NCBI GenBank assembly: GCA_902500695.1
Contig: CABVRQ010000022.1
Coordinates: forward strand, 9,793 to 50,931
Origin: an uncultured Nitrospira sp.
Lineage (GTDB): Bacteria > Nitrospirota > Nitrospiria > Nitrospirales > UBA8639
Direction: 5' to 3'
DNA length: 41,139 nucleotides
In this document: piece by piece, positions 8,702 through 16,761 of the stretch
How the letters are laid out: each line of letters starts with the position of its first letter
How positions within the stretch are numbered: the first letter of the stretch is position 1
Translations under genes and position numbers: made by a program
Notes under the pieces: model-generated
Told to the model about the DNA's origin: nothing
What the model saw: the letters and a program-made list of their open reading frames with translations, nothing else
The model's database searches: none

Positions 8702-9178
8702 GAGGAGTGTTAAATCCTGGACTGTTGGTGAGTTGCCTCCTGCTTGCTCTCACAAAAGTTTTGACAAGAACAGTTCCATCCATTTTGTGGCCGTACCGAT
8801 TGGGTCCGTCAGGTATCCAATTGATCTCGACATTGTTCACCGTCACATGCCGCCGATCCCGTGAGGGAATTTGAATGTCTTTTCATAAAATTTTTGTCTA
8901 AGGAAGTTGGCCGGCAAGAGGAGTCGGAACCTTCTCCCCCCACTGAGGGTAGGGAGCCGAGGGTCAGCATTAGCGTCAGCCATGTCCCGCACATCGGAGA
9001 GGTGGGTGAGGCTGTATGACACATGGTGTCGTTCTTTCCCAATCGGGTGATGAGCAAGCCCCACGCAATATTCATCGCCGGCATTCCTAGCGCGATTTGG
9101 GCTATACGTATAAGGTTGACATGAAGGGGATGGAAGGAAAATGAGGAGAAAATAGGACTCATAAGGGATCGGGAAATT
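8702..9178. other. intergenic region, no convincing gene
   Basis: Minus-strand frames (for example 9162-8809) are open but lack a ribosome binding site, a family signature and protein-like composition. They may be remnants of a decayed gene that I could not identify. Confidence 0.45.
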
Positions 9179-9841
9179 TTAACCTGGAGACTGAAGAGGC
9201 TTACGAGAGGTAAGCTTGGAAAGAGTATAGGTCAGAACAATAGTCAGAAACGCTCCAATGAGAGCCACCAACATATCTTTTTGAGCATCCCATTCGTCAC
9301 CCTGAGTTCCAAGATATGCCTCTCCCAATTCCGGGCGAACAAGGAGAACAATACTGGTTTCCATAATTTCAAAGAACCCACTCATGGCCAATATTCCACT
9401 GATAGGAAGGTAATAAGCCCAGAACCCATGCACATTCACCCGGCGAAGAAACAATTCCCGCAGGGGATACGCCAGAAGTAACCCGAATGAGAAATGGGCA
9501 ATGCGATCAAAGTGATTCCGCTCCAATCCCCACCATTCCTGCATCCAAAAGCCCAGAGGAACTTTCGAATATGTGTAATGGGCTCCAACCGCGTGAAGCG
9601 TCATAAAGAGAGTGAGGAAAATATAGGAAAGATCTGATAACGGAAATGTTCGATAGGTCGTGACGAGAACAATCATCAGCCCTATTCCCAGAATATTCTC
9701 CAGAAACCAGTCGTGGCGGTCGATCGGCTCAATGGCGAGAAATATCCACCACACCACATACCAGGCAATGAGACCGTGGAGAAGAAACCGTTCTTTAAAC
9801 GATTTCTGATTAATGGCGTTCGCCGCAGTGGTCAGACACAT
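9179..9841 (-). CDS. DUF2238 (YjdF-type) integral membrane protein, copy 2
   Basis: 220 aa, with six or so hydrophobic helices. Family landmarks are the YRTFPLSDLSYIFLTLFMTL helix region, GAHYTYSKVPLG, the RNHFDRIAHFSFGLLLAYPL block with its conserved His and Asp, an FFEIMETSI helix and the closing LGTQGDEWDAQKDM acidic loop. DUF2238 proteins (YjdF in Escherichia coli) are inner-membrane proteins of unknown function. This gene starts inside the 3' end of the copy just upstream (32-base overlap), so the two are expressed together. The copies share nearly every landmark and clearly arose by tandem duplication. Confidence 0.85.
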   Translation of the reverse strand: MCLTTAANAINQKSFKERFLLHGLIAWYVVWWIFLAIEPIDRHDWFLENILGIGLMIVLVTTYRTFPLSDLSYIFLTLFMTLHAVGAHYTYSKVPLGFWMQEWWGLERNHFDRIAHFSFGLLLAYPLRELFLRRVNVHGFWAYYLPISGILAMSGFFEIMETSIVLLVRPELGEAYLGTQGDEWDAQKDMLVALIGAFLTIVLTYTLSKLTSRKPLQSPG

Positions 9842-10475
9842 GAGGAAGTTCCCCCGACTTTTCCAATGTGAAACGAGATCCTGACAATTTCCATGTACCG
9901 ATCATGATGACGAACCAGATCAGTGCGCCATATAAAGTCGCTTCCATATCCTTCTGCGCATCCCAGATATCTCCCTGAGCGCCGAGATAGGCCAGACCCA
10001 ATTCGGGATGGACGATTCTGGTCACCCACGATTCCAGAATTTCCCACAGCCCCCCAAGCCCCACAAGGGTGAGGAGGACCATACCGGCGCGAATCCATCT
10101 GGGTATCCCAGCAATTCTTCGGAAGAGTTCGAACAAGGGTTGGGCAAAAAGTAAACCGAAACAAAAGTGGACGATGCGATCGAAATGGTTACGGGGCAAC
10201 TCAAACAGTTCCTCCAGCCACAGCCCGAAAGGCACCTGGGCATAGGTGTAGTGGGAACCAATCGTATGCAAGGTGAGAAATACCGCAAGAAGCACATACG
10301 AAACGCCCGAAAAAGGCAGTTGCCGATATGTGATGGTTAATCCACCGACGAAAAGAAGAGGAAGGATATTGGCAAATGCCCAACTTTCGGGATCATAAGG
10401 AGCCATCGCCATAAAGAGAAAAAACCCCACATACCACAGCAATAACCCGCACATAAACACGTGCTTCACGCTCAT
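9810..10475 (-). CDS. DUF2238 (YjdF-type) integral membrane protein, copy 1
   Basis: 221 aa from the ATG at 10475. GGGAGG touches this ATG, so the GTG two codons later (10469), six bases from the site, may be the true start; topology is unchanged either way. The protein shows the same landmarks as its neighbour: YRQLPFSGVSYVLLAVFLTL, GSHYTYAQVPFG, RNHFDRIVHFCFGLLFAQPL, LWEILESWV and LGAQGDIWDAQKDM. The C-terminal tail after the last helix is polar. No function is established for the family. The pair is a two-gene operon and may form a heteromeric membrane complex, which is only an inference from the overlap and similarity. Confidence 0.85.
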   Translation of the reverse strand: MSVKHVFMCGLLLWYVGFFLFMAMAPYDPESWAFANILPLLFVGGLTITYRQLPFSGVSYVLLAVFLTLHTIGSHYTYAQVPFGLWLEELFELPRNHFDRIVHFCFGLLFAQPLFELFRRIAGIPRWIRAGMVLLTLVGLGGLWEILESWVTRIVHPELGLAYLGAQGDIWDAQKDMEATLYGALIWFVIMIGTWKLSGSRFTLEKSGELPHVSDHCGERH

Positions 10476-10715
10476 CCTCCCTGAGAGTGATGTGAGAAAA
10501 ACATCGGAATGGTGAATATATTGTCTCTCAGGGATTCCGGAATGACAAGACAGGGGGTGGGAAAGGTTTCCAGAACAAATACTCAAGAGCATAGAGGGCC
10601 ACCCGATCCCAAAGAGATTTGCACGTTCAAAACCCCTAAACTCTGCCCTAAACTGTGCCTAAGCCACTCGTGGCATACAGCCTAGCGCCAATTACCCACG
10701 AGCGAGACCCATTCC

Positions 10716-10937
10716 TTATCGCGTGGGCGAGGCTGTCGGGGGCCGTGAAGACGATCCCTCTTCCCGCGCCGGACTGCCTTTCATGAACCGGTTGCATCCG
10801 CTGTTCCCGGACACCAGCAATCGATAGGGTTGCAGGTTTTCATCAATACATATCCCCATCGTGGCATCTTCACTCTTTGCAGTGGGTTCGATTTGCCACC
10901 ATTTGCAGCTTTTACATAATCCCCATTGATCTGCCAT
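10716..10937 (-). CDS. small four-cysteine protein, possible metal or Fe-S site
   Basis: 73 aa with GGGGGAGAAC ahead of the ATG. The sequence has CKSCKWW near the N-terminus (Cys8, Cys11), GICIDENLQPYRL in the middle and GNSGCNRFMKG further on, which makes four cysteines spaced C-x2-C, C, C. The CxxCxxW...C...GxxxCxxF pattern resembles the small HiPIP-like [4Fe-4S] proteins related to benzylsuccinate synthase small subunits, although no glycyl-radical enzyme is nearby. The C-terminus is Ser/Pro-rich and probably disordered. Its binding partner and role are unknown; the strong ribosome binding site and cysteine pattern support a real gene. Confidence 0.65.
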   Translation of the reverse strand: MADQWGLCKSCKWWQIEPTAKSEDATMGICIDENLQPYRLLVSGNSGCNRFMKGSPAREEGSSSRPPTASPTR

Positions 10938-11315
10938 TTTCGTTCTCCCCCTTCTAGATTTTACATGAATTCCTAATCATGGCAGATCGAGAGGGGGACC
11001 TTTCATTCCACTGTTTGGCCTTCTGAAACTCTGTCTTTATAATTGCCAAGGATCCCATCAGTCCGCCACCTATCAATGAAATAGCCACACGAAACGTCTA
11101 GCTGTCGTGTCACTAGATCACAGACCGCCCTTCTAGCGGTACGGACGAGTCCCAGCCGTTAACGCCGTAAATGTCCAGTTATTTTTGGGGTATGAGGCAG
11201 CGGAATAACATGCAGAAATTGACCGATTCACGCGGTGGTGGATGAATGGCTGCTATTGGAATAAAAATGATGCCCTTTCAGAACACCATTCCCTTGAATA
11301 CCATTGGGCTTGAAG
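10938..11315. other. intergenic region, no gene seen
   Basis: No open frame with a start site or family match, and no clear hairpin or repeat. It lies next to the VOC remnants and may be part of the same decaying stretch. Confidence 0.45.
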
Positions 11316-11885
11316 TCACATGGGCCTTGCTTCATGGCCATTAACCCGACCGTCTCTTACGACCTTGAACAGAAAGTTCCCACCGGTAACCGACAGGGTC
11401 GAGAAACCATTTGCCCCTATGTGATGATTCTGGTGACTCAGAACCGATTTTGCTCCAAGATTCCTCACCTTGACCTTGTGCTTCTTCAGCTGTTCAAGCG
11501 CCTTTCGCAGTGCAGGCATGTTCTTCAAATGAAACGACATATGACCTATCGATTTGGGTGAAACTTGCCTTTTGACAAGGCGTTCGTCACATGGTCGTTG
11601 CCGAGAGCTCCACCGTCCTGGAATTCGAACTCTTTGCGCAATCCCAGGACAGCCATGACCCGTTGCGAACCACGCTTGGGATCACAGACAGCAAGCCCGA
11701 AATGACCGACCTGGCCAATAGTGAACGGTATGGTCCTGGTTGCAATTTTGTAAAACCCATGAACCGTGGCGCATTTCTGCTGTCGTAAGAACAATGGACG
11801 GAAGACCGAGGATCTAAGTCACAAAAATTTCCGAAAATTCCATGCCCCATGCAGCCACGATGAGGTGGTTCAGTTTGACGGACAT
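11316..11885 (-). pseudogene. VOC (glyoxalase-like) family remnants
   Basis: Two VOC-type N-termini can be read. The first, starting at an ATG at 11885, gives MSVKLNHLIVAA...FVT, then an in-frame TAG followed by ILGLP, as in VOC proteins whose first strand and helix read LNHTIVxA...FLxxILGLP. The second, about 11735-11552, reads GQVGHFGLAVCDPKRGSQRV, then VLGLRKEFEFQDG and GNDHVTNALSKGK. It then shifts frame near 11552 into KSIGHMSFHLKNMPALRKAL and continues to 11316. Neither can make a complete VOC fold. These look like one truncated and one frameshifted gene, or a single badly rearranged gene. VOC proteins are metal-dependent lyases, dioxygenases or drug-binding proteins; which subtype this was cannot be told. 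Confidence 0.7.
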
Positions 11886-11985
11886 GGTCTTGATACTTTT
11901 GTTTGGTAAGTCTACGGTCTCTCCATGCACTGTGCCGACCGATCCGCATTCCAGATGAAATAGATGATTGACCAGGGCCTTTTGA

Positions 11986-12552
11986 TCAAATTTTCCCGAC
12001 AAGATCCAAGCCTGGCTTCAAGGTCTTATCGCCTGGCGTCCAGCTGGCCGGACAGACTTCTCCTTTTCCTTCTCTCACGTGGACTGCCGCTTGAAGTTTC
12101 CTGAGTAGTTCCCGGCCATTTCGTCCAATACTGTTATCGTGGATTTCGCCAACTTTCAGAACACCATCCGGATCAATCACGAAGCTCCCTCGGAGAGACA
12201 CGCCTTCATCCTCCAGATATGTCCCGAATTCACGGCTTAGTTTGCCTGTAGGATCGGCGACCATCGGATACTGAATGCCTTTGATGGCTGGGGAGGTATC
12301 ATGCCAGGCCTTATGCACAAAGACCGAATCGGTACTGACTCCCCATACTTCCGCTCCCAGTTTCTGGAATTCCGGATAGAGCTCGCCAATTTCCTGTAAC
12401 TCGGTTGGACAGATAAATGTAAAATCACCAGGATAAAACACCAACACCAACCACTTGCCCTCATATTCTGACAACTTCAGAGAACGAATCTGTTCCTTGT
12501 GAAATGCCTGGTAGGTACCATCCGGTATGGTCTGCCCAATTTGCATGATCAT
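11986..12552 (-). CDS. ahpC: 2-Cys peroxiredoxin (alkyl hydroperoxide reductase C)
   Basis: 188 aa. The start at 12552 is placed ten bases after AAGGAG. The peroxidatic cysteine is Cys48 in FYPGDFTFICPTEL and the resolving cysteine is Cys167 in GEVCPASW, so this is a typical 2-Cys AhpC/Prx1 enzyme. It reduces hydrogen peroxide and organic hydroperoxides in the cytoplasm, forming a Cys48-Cys167 intersubunit disulfide that needs an external reductase. No ahpF is adjacent, so thioredoxin or another disulfide reductase is the probable partner. It is divergent from katE, and an 8-bp inverted repeat lies in its upstream region, pointing to peroxide-responsive control. Confidence 0.93.
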   Translation of the reverse strand: MIMQIGQTIPDGTYQAFHKEQIRSLKLSEYEGKWLVLVFYPGDFTFICPTELQEIGELYPEFQKLGAEVWGVSTDSVFVHKAWHDTSPAIKGIQYPMVADPTGKLSREFGTYLEDEGVSLRGSFVIDPDGVLKVGEIHDNSIGRNGRELLRKLQAAVHVREGKGEVCPASWTPGDKTLKPGLDLVGKI

Positions 12553-12581
12553 TCTTTCTTGTCTCCTTCATTAATACAGAT

Positions 12582-12606
12582 TGAAATATTTAGCTTCGAT
12601 ATTTCA
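12582..12606. promoter_or_regulatory. candidate operator: TGAAATAT-N9-ATATTTCA
   Basis: A perfect 8-bp inverted repeat with a 9-base spacer lies 30-54 bases upstream of the ahpC start, in the ahpC/katE intergenic region. Its symmetry and place suit a dimeric regulator such as a PerR/Fur- or OxyR-type protein, but the sequence does not identify which. Confidence 0.5.
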
Positions 12607-12628
12607 TATAAGTAGTGGTTTTATCTGA

Positions 12629-12644
12629 ACTCAAATTCTTGAGT
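12629..12644. promoter_or_regulatory. second inverted repeat ACTCAA-N4-TTGAGT
   Basis: A 6-bp inverted repeat with a 4-base spacer, 23 bases beyond the first repeat and also between ahpC and katE. It could be a second operator. The rest of this 423-base intergenic stretch (12553-12975) holds a TATAAT hexamer at 12907-12912 upstream of katE, without a convincing -35 box. Confidence 0.35.
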
Positions 12645-12975
12645 CATTAAAACAAATCCTACCCCGGAATACAAAAAGTTGGGACTGGCATGACCCCTTG
12701 CGTGAAACTCTCTTATTTCCCATATAGTTTATGAAATTGACTGCAATCACGGCCTCAGAAGGAAAGAACTCTGATTTCCCTAAGTAAGAGAACGACCACC
12801 CTTAATAGAATTCCAGAAAACCGTGTTTTAATTTTAATGGCTTTTAAATGTATTGCACTTTCACTTACCAGGGTTACTAACAGTGTGGACCGACCATATG
12901 TTTCTATATAATTTAGAGGTCACCCTGTCACTTACTTATTCATCTCGGGATCATCAATGATGAGGAGCGATTCCC

Positions 12976-15108
12976 ATGGCCAAAAAGCAATCCGCTGAAT
13001 CCACCCCTCCTTCCACCCGCAAAAAAGCGAAATACGGAGATCAAACTGTCCAGGTCGGCACAGGAGGGGAAGTGCACCAGACAAGTGGAAAAACCAATCC
13101 GGTTTTAACGACTCAGCAGGGAGTTCCTGTCGCAGATGACCAGAATTCACTCAAGATCGGCGCGCGGGGTCCTACAGCCTTAGAAGATTTCCACTTTCGT
13201 GAAAAGATCTTTCATTTTGACCACGAACGCATCCCCGAACGAGTCGTTCATGCCCGAGGATTCGGGGCGCATGGGTATTTTGAAAATTATGGGTCGCTTG
13301 CCGACATTACCAAAGCCGACCTCTTCCAACGAGCAAAGGATAAAACTCCCGCTTTTGTTCGTTTCTCAACAGTGGCCGGTAATAAAGGGTCCTTCGATTT
13401 GGCAAGAGACGTCCGCGGGTTTGCTGTCAAACTTTATACCAAAGAGGGTAACTGGGATATCGTGGGAAATAATATGCCTGTGTTTTTCATTCAGGACGCG
13501 ATGAAATTCCCCGACCTTGTCCATGCAGCCAAACAGGAACCGGATCGAGGATTTCCCCAAGCCCAAACGGCCCATGATAACTTTTGGGATTTTATCTCTC
13601 TGACGCCGGAAAGCATGCATATGATTATGTGGACCATGTCCGACCGAGCCATTCCCCGGTCTTTCCGATTTATGGAGGGATTCGGCGTCCACACATTCCG
13701 GCTGATTAATGCCGAAGGAAAATCAACGTTTGTGAAATTTCACTGGAAACCGAAGCTGGGCATGCAGTCCGTGGTCTGGAACGAAGCCGTGAAAATAAAC
13801 GGTGCCGATCCGGACTTCCATCGCCGGGATTTATGGAATGCTATTCAACAGGGAGACTTTCCAGAATGGGAATTGGGTCTGCAGTTGTTCGATGATGAAT
13901 TTGCCGAGGAATTTGACTTTGATGTGCTTGATGCGACGAAACTGATTCCAGAGGAAATCCTTCCGATCCGACGTGTCGGTCGACTCGTCCTGGATCGCTG
14001 CGTGGATAATTTCTTCGCTGAAACCGAACAGGCCGCGTTCTGCACTCAGAACATTGTACCGGGAGTGGATTTTTCCAATGACCCGCTTCTTCAAGGACGG
14101 AATTTTTCCTATCTGGATACCCAACTCAAACGGCTGGGGAGTCCGAATTTCACTCACATTCCTATCAATGCGCCCAAATGTCCTTTCAGCCACTTCCAGC
14201 AGGACGGACACATGGCTATGCAAAATCCGCAAGGACGAGCCAATTATGAACCCAATTCATGGCCCGGAGAGGAGGGAGGCCCACGGGAATCTCCTGAAAA
14301 AGGATTTACTTCCTATCCTGCCGAAGAGGAAGGTCCCAAAGTCCGGCTTCGCTCCGAGACCTTTGCCGATCATTACAGCCAAGCCCGTCAATTTTATATT
14401 AGCCAGACCGAGGTCGAACAAACACACATCGCGAAAGCCTTAGTTTTTGAACTCAGCAAAGTGGAACGCCCTGTGATACGAACTCGAATGGTTTCTCATT
14501 TGCTGAATATCCATCAGGATTTGGCCAAACAAGTCGCCAAAGGGTTGCGAATCAAGCAGATGCCCACGCCCGCCGATGCTGCAAAACCGACACGGGAGGA
14601 TCTCCAGAAGTCACCGGCGCTCAGCATGCTTCTCAATGGTCCCAATACCTTCAAAGGGCGAAAGCTGGGGGTGCTCATCACCGATGGAGTCGATAGGAAG
14701 GTGTTTGAATCCCTCAAAGCGGCCGTCAAATCGGCAGGGGCAATTATGGAGATAGTGGCGCCCGGCGTGGGCGGGGTGGAAGCCAGTGACGGGACATGGA
14801 TTGAAGCGGACCAAAAGGTGGATGGCGGCCCATCTGTCCTGTATGACGCAGTGGCACTCTTACCTTCCGAGGAAGGAGGGCTAGCTCTGGCCAAGGATCC
14901 TGCCGCCAGAGACTTTGTAGCTGATGCCTTTGCTCACATGAAATTCATCGGTTACGTCGAGGCTGTCACTCCTCTATTTCAGAAGGCCGGAGTGCAGGAA
15001 AGTCGAGACGCTGGATTTTTTGCCGTTGATAAGGGGAAAGGATCAACGCAATTCCTTGAAGCGTGCCGAAAGCTTCGCTTTTGGGACCGCGCGGTGCCCT
15101 CTTCATGA
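12976..15108 (+). CDS. katE: large-subunit (clade 2) catalase HPII
   Basis: 710 aa, close to E. coli HPII (753 aa). GAGGAG precedes the ATG by seven bases. Catalytic His92 lies in VVHARGFGAHG, the distal asparagine around residue 165 in VGNNMPVFF, and the proximal haem ligand Tyr379 in RNFSYLD. After the catalase core, the C-terminal domain (about 560-705, from GRKLGVLITDGVD) is the flavodoxin/DJ-1-like extension that defines large-subunit catalases. A basic N-terminal arm (KKQSAEST to KKAKYG) is also typical. The enzyme splits hydrogen peroxide to water and oxygen in the cytoplasm and complements AhpC, which handles low peroxide levels. All core residues checked are present. Confidence 0.96.
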   Translation: MAKKQSAESTPPSTRKKAKYGDQTVQVGTGGEVHQTSGKTNPVLTTQQGVPVADDQNSLKIGARGPTALEDFHFREKIFHFDHERIPERVVHARGFGAHGYFENYGSLADITKADLFQRAKDKTPAFVRFSTVAGNKGSFDLARDVRGFAVKLYTKEGNWDIVGNNMPVFFIQDAMKFPDLVHAAKQEPDRGFPQAQTAHDNFWDFISLTPESMHMIMWTMSDRAIPRSFRFMEGFGVHTFRLINAEGKSTFVKFHWKPKLGMQSVVWNEAVKINGADPDFHRRDLWNAIQQGDFPEWELGLQLFDDEFAEEFDFDVLDATKLIPEEILPIRRVGRLVLDRCVDNFFAETEQAAFCTQNIVPGVDFSNDPLLQGRNFSYLDTQLKRLGSPNFTHIPINAPKCPFSHFQQDGHMAMQNPQGRANYEPNSWPGEEGGPRESPEKGFTSYPAEEEGPKVRLRSETFADHYSQARQFYISQTEVEQTHIAKALVFELSKVERPVIRTRMVSHLLNIHQDLAKQVAKGLRIKQMPTPADAAKPTREDLQKSPALSMLLNGPNTFKGRKLGVLITDGVDRKVFESLKAAVKSAGAIMEIVAPGVGGVEASDGTWIEADQKVDGGPSVLYDAVALLPSEEGGLALAKDPAARDFVADAFAHMKFIGYVEAVTPLFQKAGVQESRDAGFFAVDKGKGSTQFLEACRKLRFWDRAVPSS

Positions 15109-15320
15109 ATCGCCGTGTCATAAGAGAGCGTCAGCACAAATTTCCATTCTTCCCTTTCGCTGGAACAAGGAGTTCAAAATTCAGGGGTAACTATGGCCGA
15201 ATCAGGGGTTTCTGCTAGTTAGGAGTACCCTCGATCTCCTTCATAATTCCATTAGTATGACAAAATTTTTCTGCATTTTCTTTCGTGGAGTCATCGCATT
15301 CAAAAAAGGGGGGTAGAATC

Positions 15321-15416
15321 ATGAAGGTGGTAAAGACAGTCCTAGGAGTTTTAATGGTGATTTTTCAATTATTGGAAGTCATTAGCATGGTGAGCCGTTT
15401 CGCCTTAGTAGTCTGA
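15321..15416 (+). CDS. 31-aa single-span membrane peptide
   Basis: A 32-codon ORF with an A/G-rich AAGGGGGG site seven bases before the ATG and its own rho-independent terminator 17 bases after the stop. The peptide begins MKVVKTVLGVLMVIFQLLEV and ends in a hydrophobic stretch, so it is a single transmembrane helix with a lysine-bearing N-terminus. No family is recognised. It could be a small membrane regulator or a type I toxin-like peptide; no antisense RNA gene can be demonstrated. The start signal, composition and terminator together make translation likely. Confidence 0.5.
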   Translation: MKVVKTVLGVLMVIFQLLEVISMVSRFALVV

Positions 15417-15432
15417 ACGAACAATTGAAATC

Positions 15433-15474
15433 GGGAACGAAGCTACCCATTCAATCTTGGCTTCGTCCCTTTTT
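15433..15474 (+). terminator. rho-independent terminator after the 31-aa ORF
   Basis: GGGAACGAAGC (15433-15443) pairs with GCTTCGTCCC (15460-15469) with one bulged base, followed by TTTTT. Flanking AATTGAAA and TTTTTCAATT extend the symmetry, so it may work in both directions. Confidence 0.8.
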
Positions 15475-15898
15475 CAATTAAAGGTGCAGAAATGTGATTT
15501 AAACATTTTCAAGAGCACTCCCCCTTGTCCCCTATCATTCAATAGGCCGAGTTCTCAGAATATATACACTTCAATCCCTAATATGCCGGACTTAGGCCTT
15601 GATTAATTCTATTCACATTAATCCCTTGATCCATTGAAATTCAGGACATTGAAAACTCGTCGTTAAGGGTTCTTGCCAGTTTAAGGGAGGTGTCATTTGG
15701 GATATAACAACCACTCAAAGATTTTTATGGGTTGTAAAATTTTGGGATGGGTCACAATTGGATAACGACCCGGACACATACAAATAACTGTTCTGTTCAA
15801 CGAAGGAAGATACCCGCATGGCAAAGAAAAAGGAAGGAGCAGGAGAATGGGAACCGAAGGCGTGAGATCATATTGCGAACCGAGTACGAGGTAAGAGT
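15475..15898. other. intergenic region with inverted and direct repeats
   Basis: No gene with a family match. GATTAAT (15601-15607) and ATTAATC (15617-15623) form an inverted repeat with a 9-base spacer, and this is framed by two direct copies of CCTTGAT (15597-15603 and 15624-15630). The block could be a regulator site for the membrane-protein cassette that starts at 15899. A 15-codon ORF at 15819 is too short to support. Confidence 0.4.
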
Positions 15899-16300
15899 AT
15901 GGACCTGTTCAGTCAAGCTCAAGAAAAGATCAAACGAAAGGTGGAGGAGCAAAAGACGCGTGGAGTAAAAGAACTTTCCGGCATGGTAGAAGCGATTCGT
16001 CATGCAGGGCATCATCTACGTGGTCGGCAGAAAGATGCCATAGCCCACTATACAGACAGGGCCGCGGACAATATTGATCGGGCCATTCAGTATGTTGAAT
16101 TGCGAGATGTGAGTGATCTACTGAAAGAGGCTCAATCCCTTGCCCGTCGTCACCCAGAGGCCTTTTGGGGAGGCGCATTCTTGCTAGGACTGGTGGCAGC
16201 CAGATTTTTAAAAAGCTCCAATGAACCTGAACGGCGGGAATCGGTGTCTGCACGGAAGAAGGAGCGTGCGACGATTGTGCCTATGTCGACAACCGTGTAG
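15899..16300 (+). CDS. DUF883-like envelope stress protein
   Basis: 133 aa, starting after GAGGTAAGAGT. The first 90 residues are a charged amphipathic helix region (QAQEKIKRKVEEQKTRGVKE, then IRHAGHHLRGRQKDAIAHY), followed by ARRHPEAFWGGAFLLGLVAA, a single C-terminal membrane span, and a basic tail. This helix-plus-anchor layout with a PExFxGGAFLLG motif is shared with DUF883/ElaB-like and nutrient-deprivation-induced proteins. They typically precede a phage-holin-superfamily gene and a DUF3618 gene, as here. Exact function is unknown; an inner-membrane stress role is inferred from that conserved neighbourhood. Confidence 0.68.
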   Translation: MDLFSQAQEKIKRKVEEQKTRGVKELSGMVEAIRHAGHHLRGRQKDAIAHYTDRAADNIDRAIQYVELRDVSDLLKEAQSLARRHPEAFWGGAFLLGLVAARFLKSSNEPERRESVSARKKERATIVPMSTTV

Positions 16301-16368
16301 ACAACCCCCGGAAACCTGGAATCCCTCCATTAGTAGATACGTGGGGCTTCACGAATAAGGAGACGAGA

Positions 16369-16761
16369 ATGGATGACACCCAAGGTGAACGGCGACTGAG
16401 TGAACTTTTGAGTGACCTTATGAGGCAGGTAAAGTTTTTCTTTCAGCATGAGCTGCAATTATTCAAGAGCGAAATATCGCTCAAAGTTTCTCAGGCAGGA
16501 AAAGATCTCGCGCTCATCGCTGTGGGTGGAGCAATTGTCTATGCAGGGGTGTTGGTCTTATTGATTGCGGCCACACTGGCTTTGGCGCTCGTGATACCCG
16601 GCTGGGCTTCGGCCCTCATAATTGGAATAGTGGCTATTGGTGTGGGCTATGCCCTACTTCAGAGAGGCATAAACGACTTGAAACACATGAATGCCTCTCC
16701 AACACAAACATTTGAGAGCTTAAAGGAGACTAAAGAATGGATAACACACGCCATCAATTAA
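16369..16761 (+). CDS. phage holin superfamily III (DUF1469-type) membrane protein
   Basis: 130 aa with AAGGAG upstream of the ATG. An N-terminal amphipathic segment (LSDLMRQVKFFFQHELQLFK) leads to two hydrophobic helices, about residues 45-70 (LALIAVGGAIVYAGVLVLLI) and 80-103 (ASALIIGIVAIGVGYALLQR). This matches the chromosomal phage_holin_3_6/YqjE-like family, whose members are not tied to lysis and usually sit beside DUF883 and DUF3618 genes. The stop codon overlaps the next gene by 25 bases, so the two are translated from one message. Despite the family name there is no phage context here. Confidence 0.8.
   Translation: MDDTQGERRLSELLSDLMRQVKFFFQHELQLFKSEISLKVSQAGKDLALIAVGGAIVYAGVLVLLIAATLALALVIPGWASALIIGIVAIGVGYALLQRGINDLKHMNASPTQTFESLKETKEWITHAIN

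Noticed and set aside
8809..9162. 117-codon minus-strand ORF
   Set aside because: No start signal, unusual composition, overlapping equally open frames; probably non-coding or an unidentifiable remnant.
11886..12002. TTG-started frame overlapping the ahpC stop
   Set aside because: It only leads into the VOC remnant; the extra codons show no family and a TTG start without a site is weak.
12907..12912. TATAAT as katE -10 box
   Set aside because: No matching -35 element at the right spacing, so not called as a promoter.
16369..16761. Prophage lysis gene
   Set aside because: The holin-superfamily protein sits in a chromosomal DUF883/DUF3618 cassette, and no other phage genes are present.
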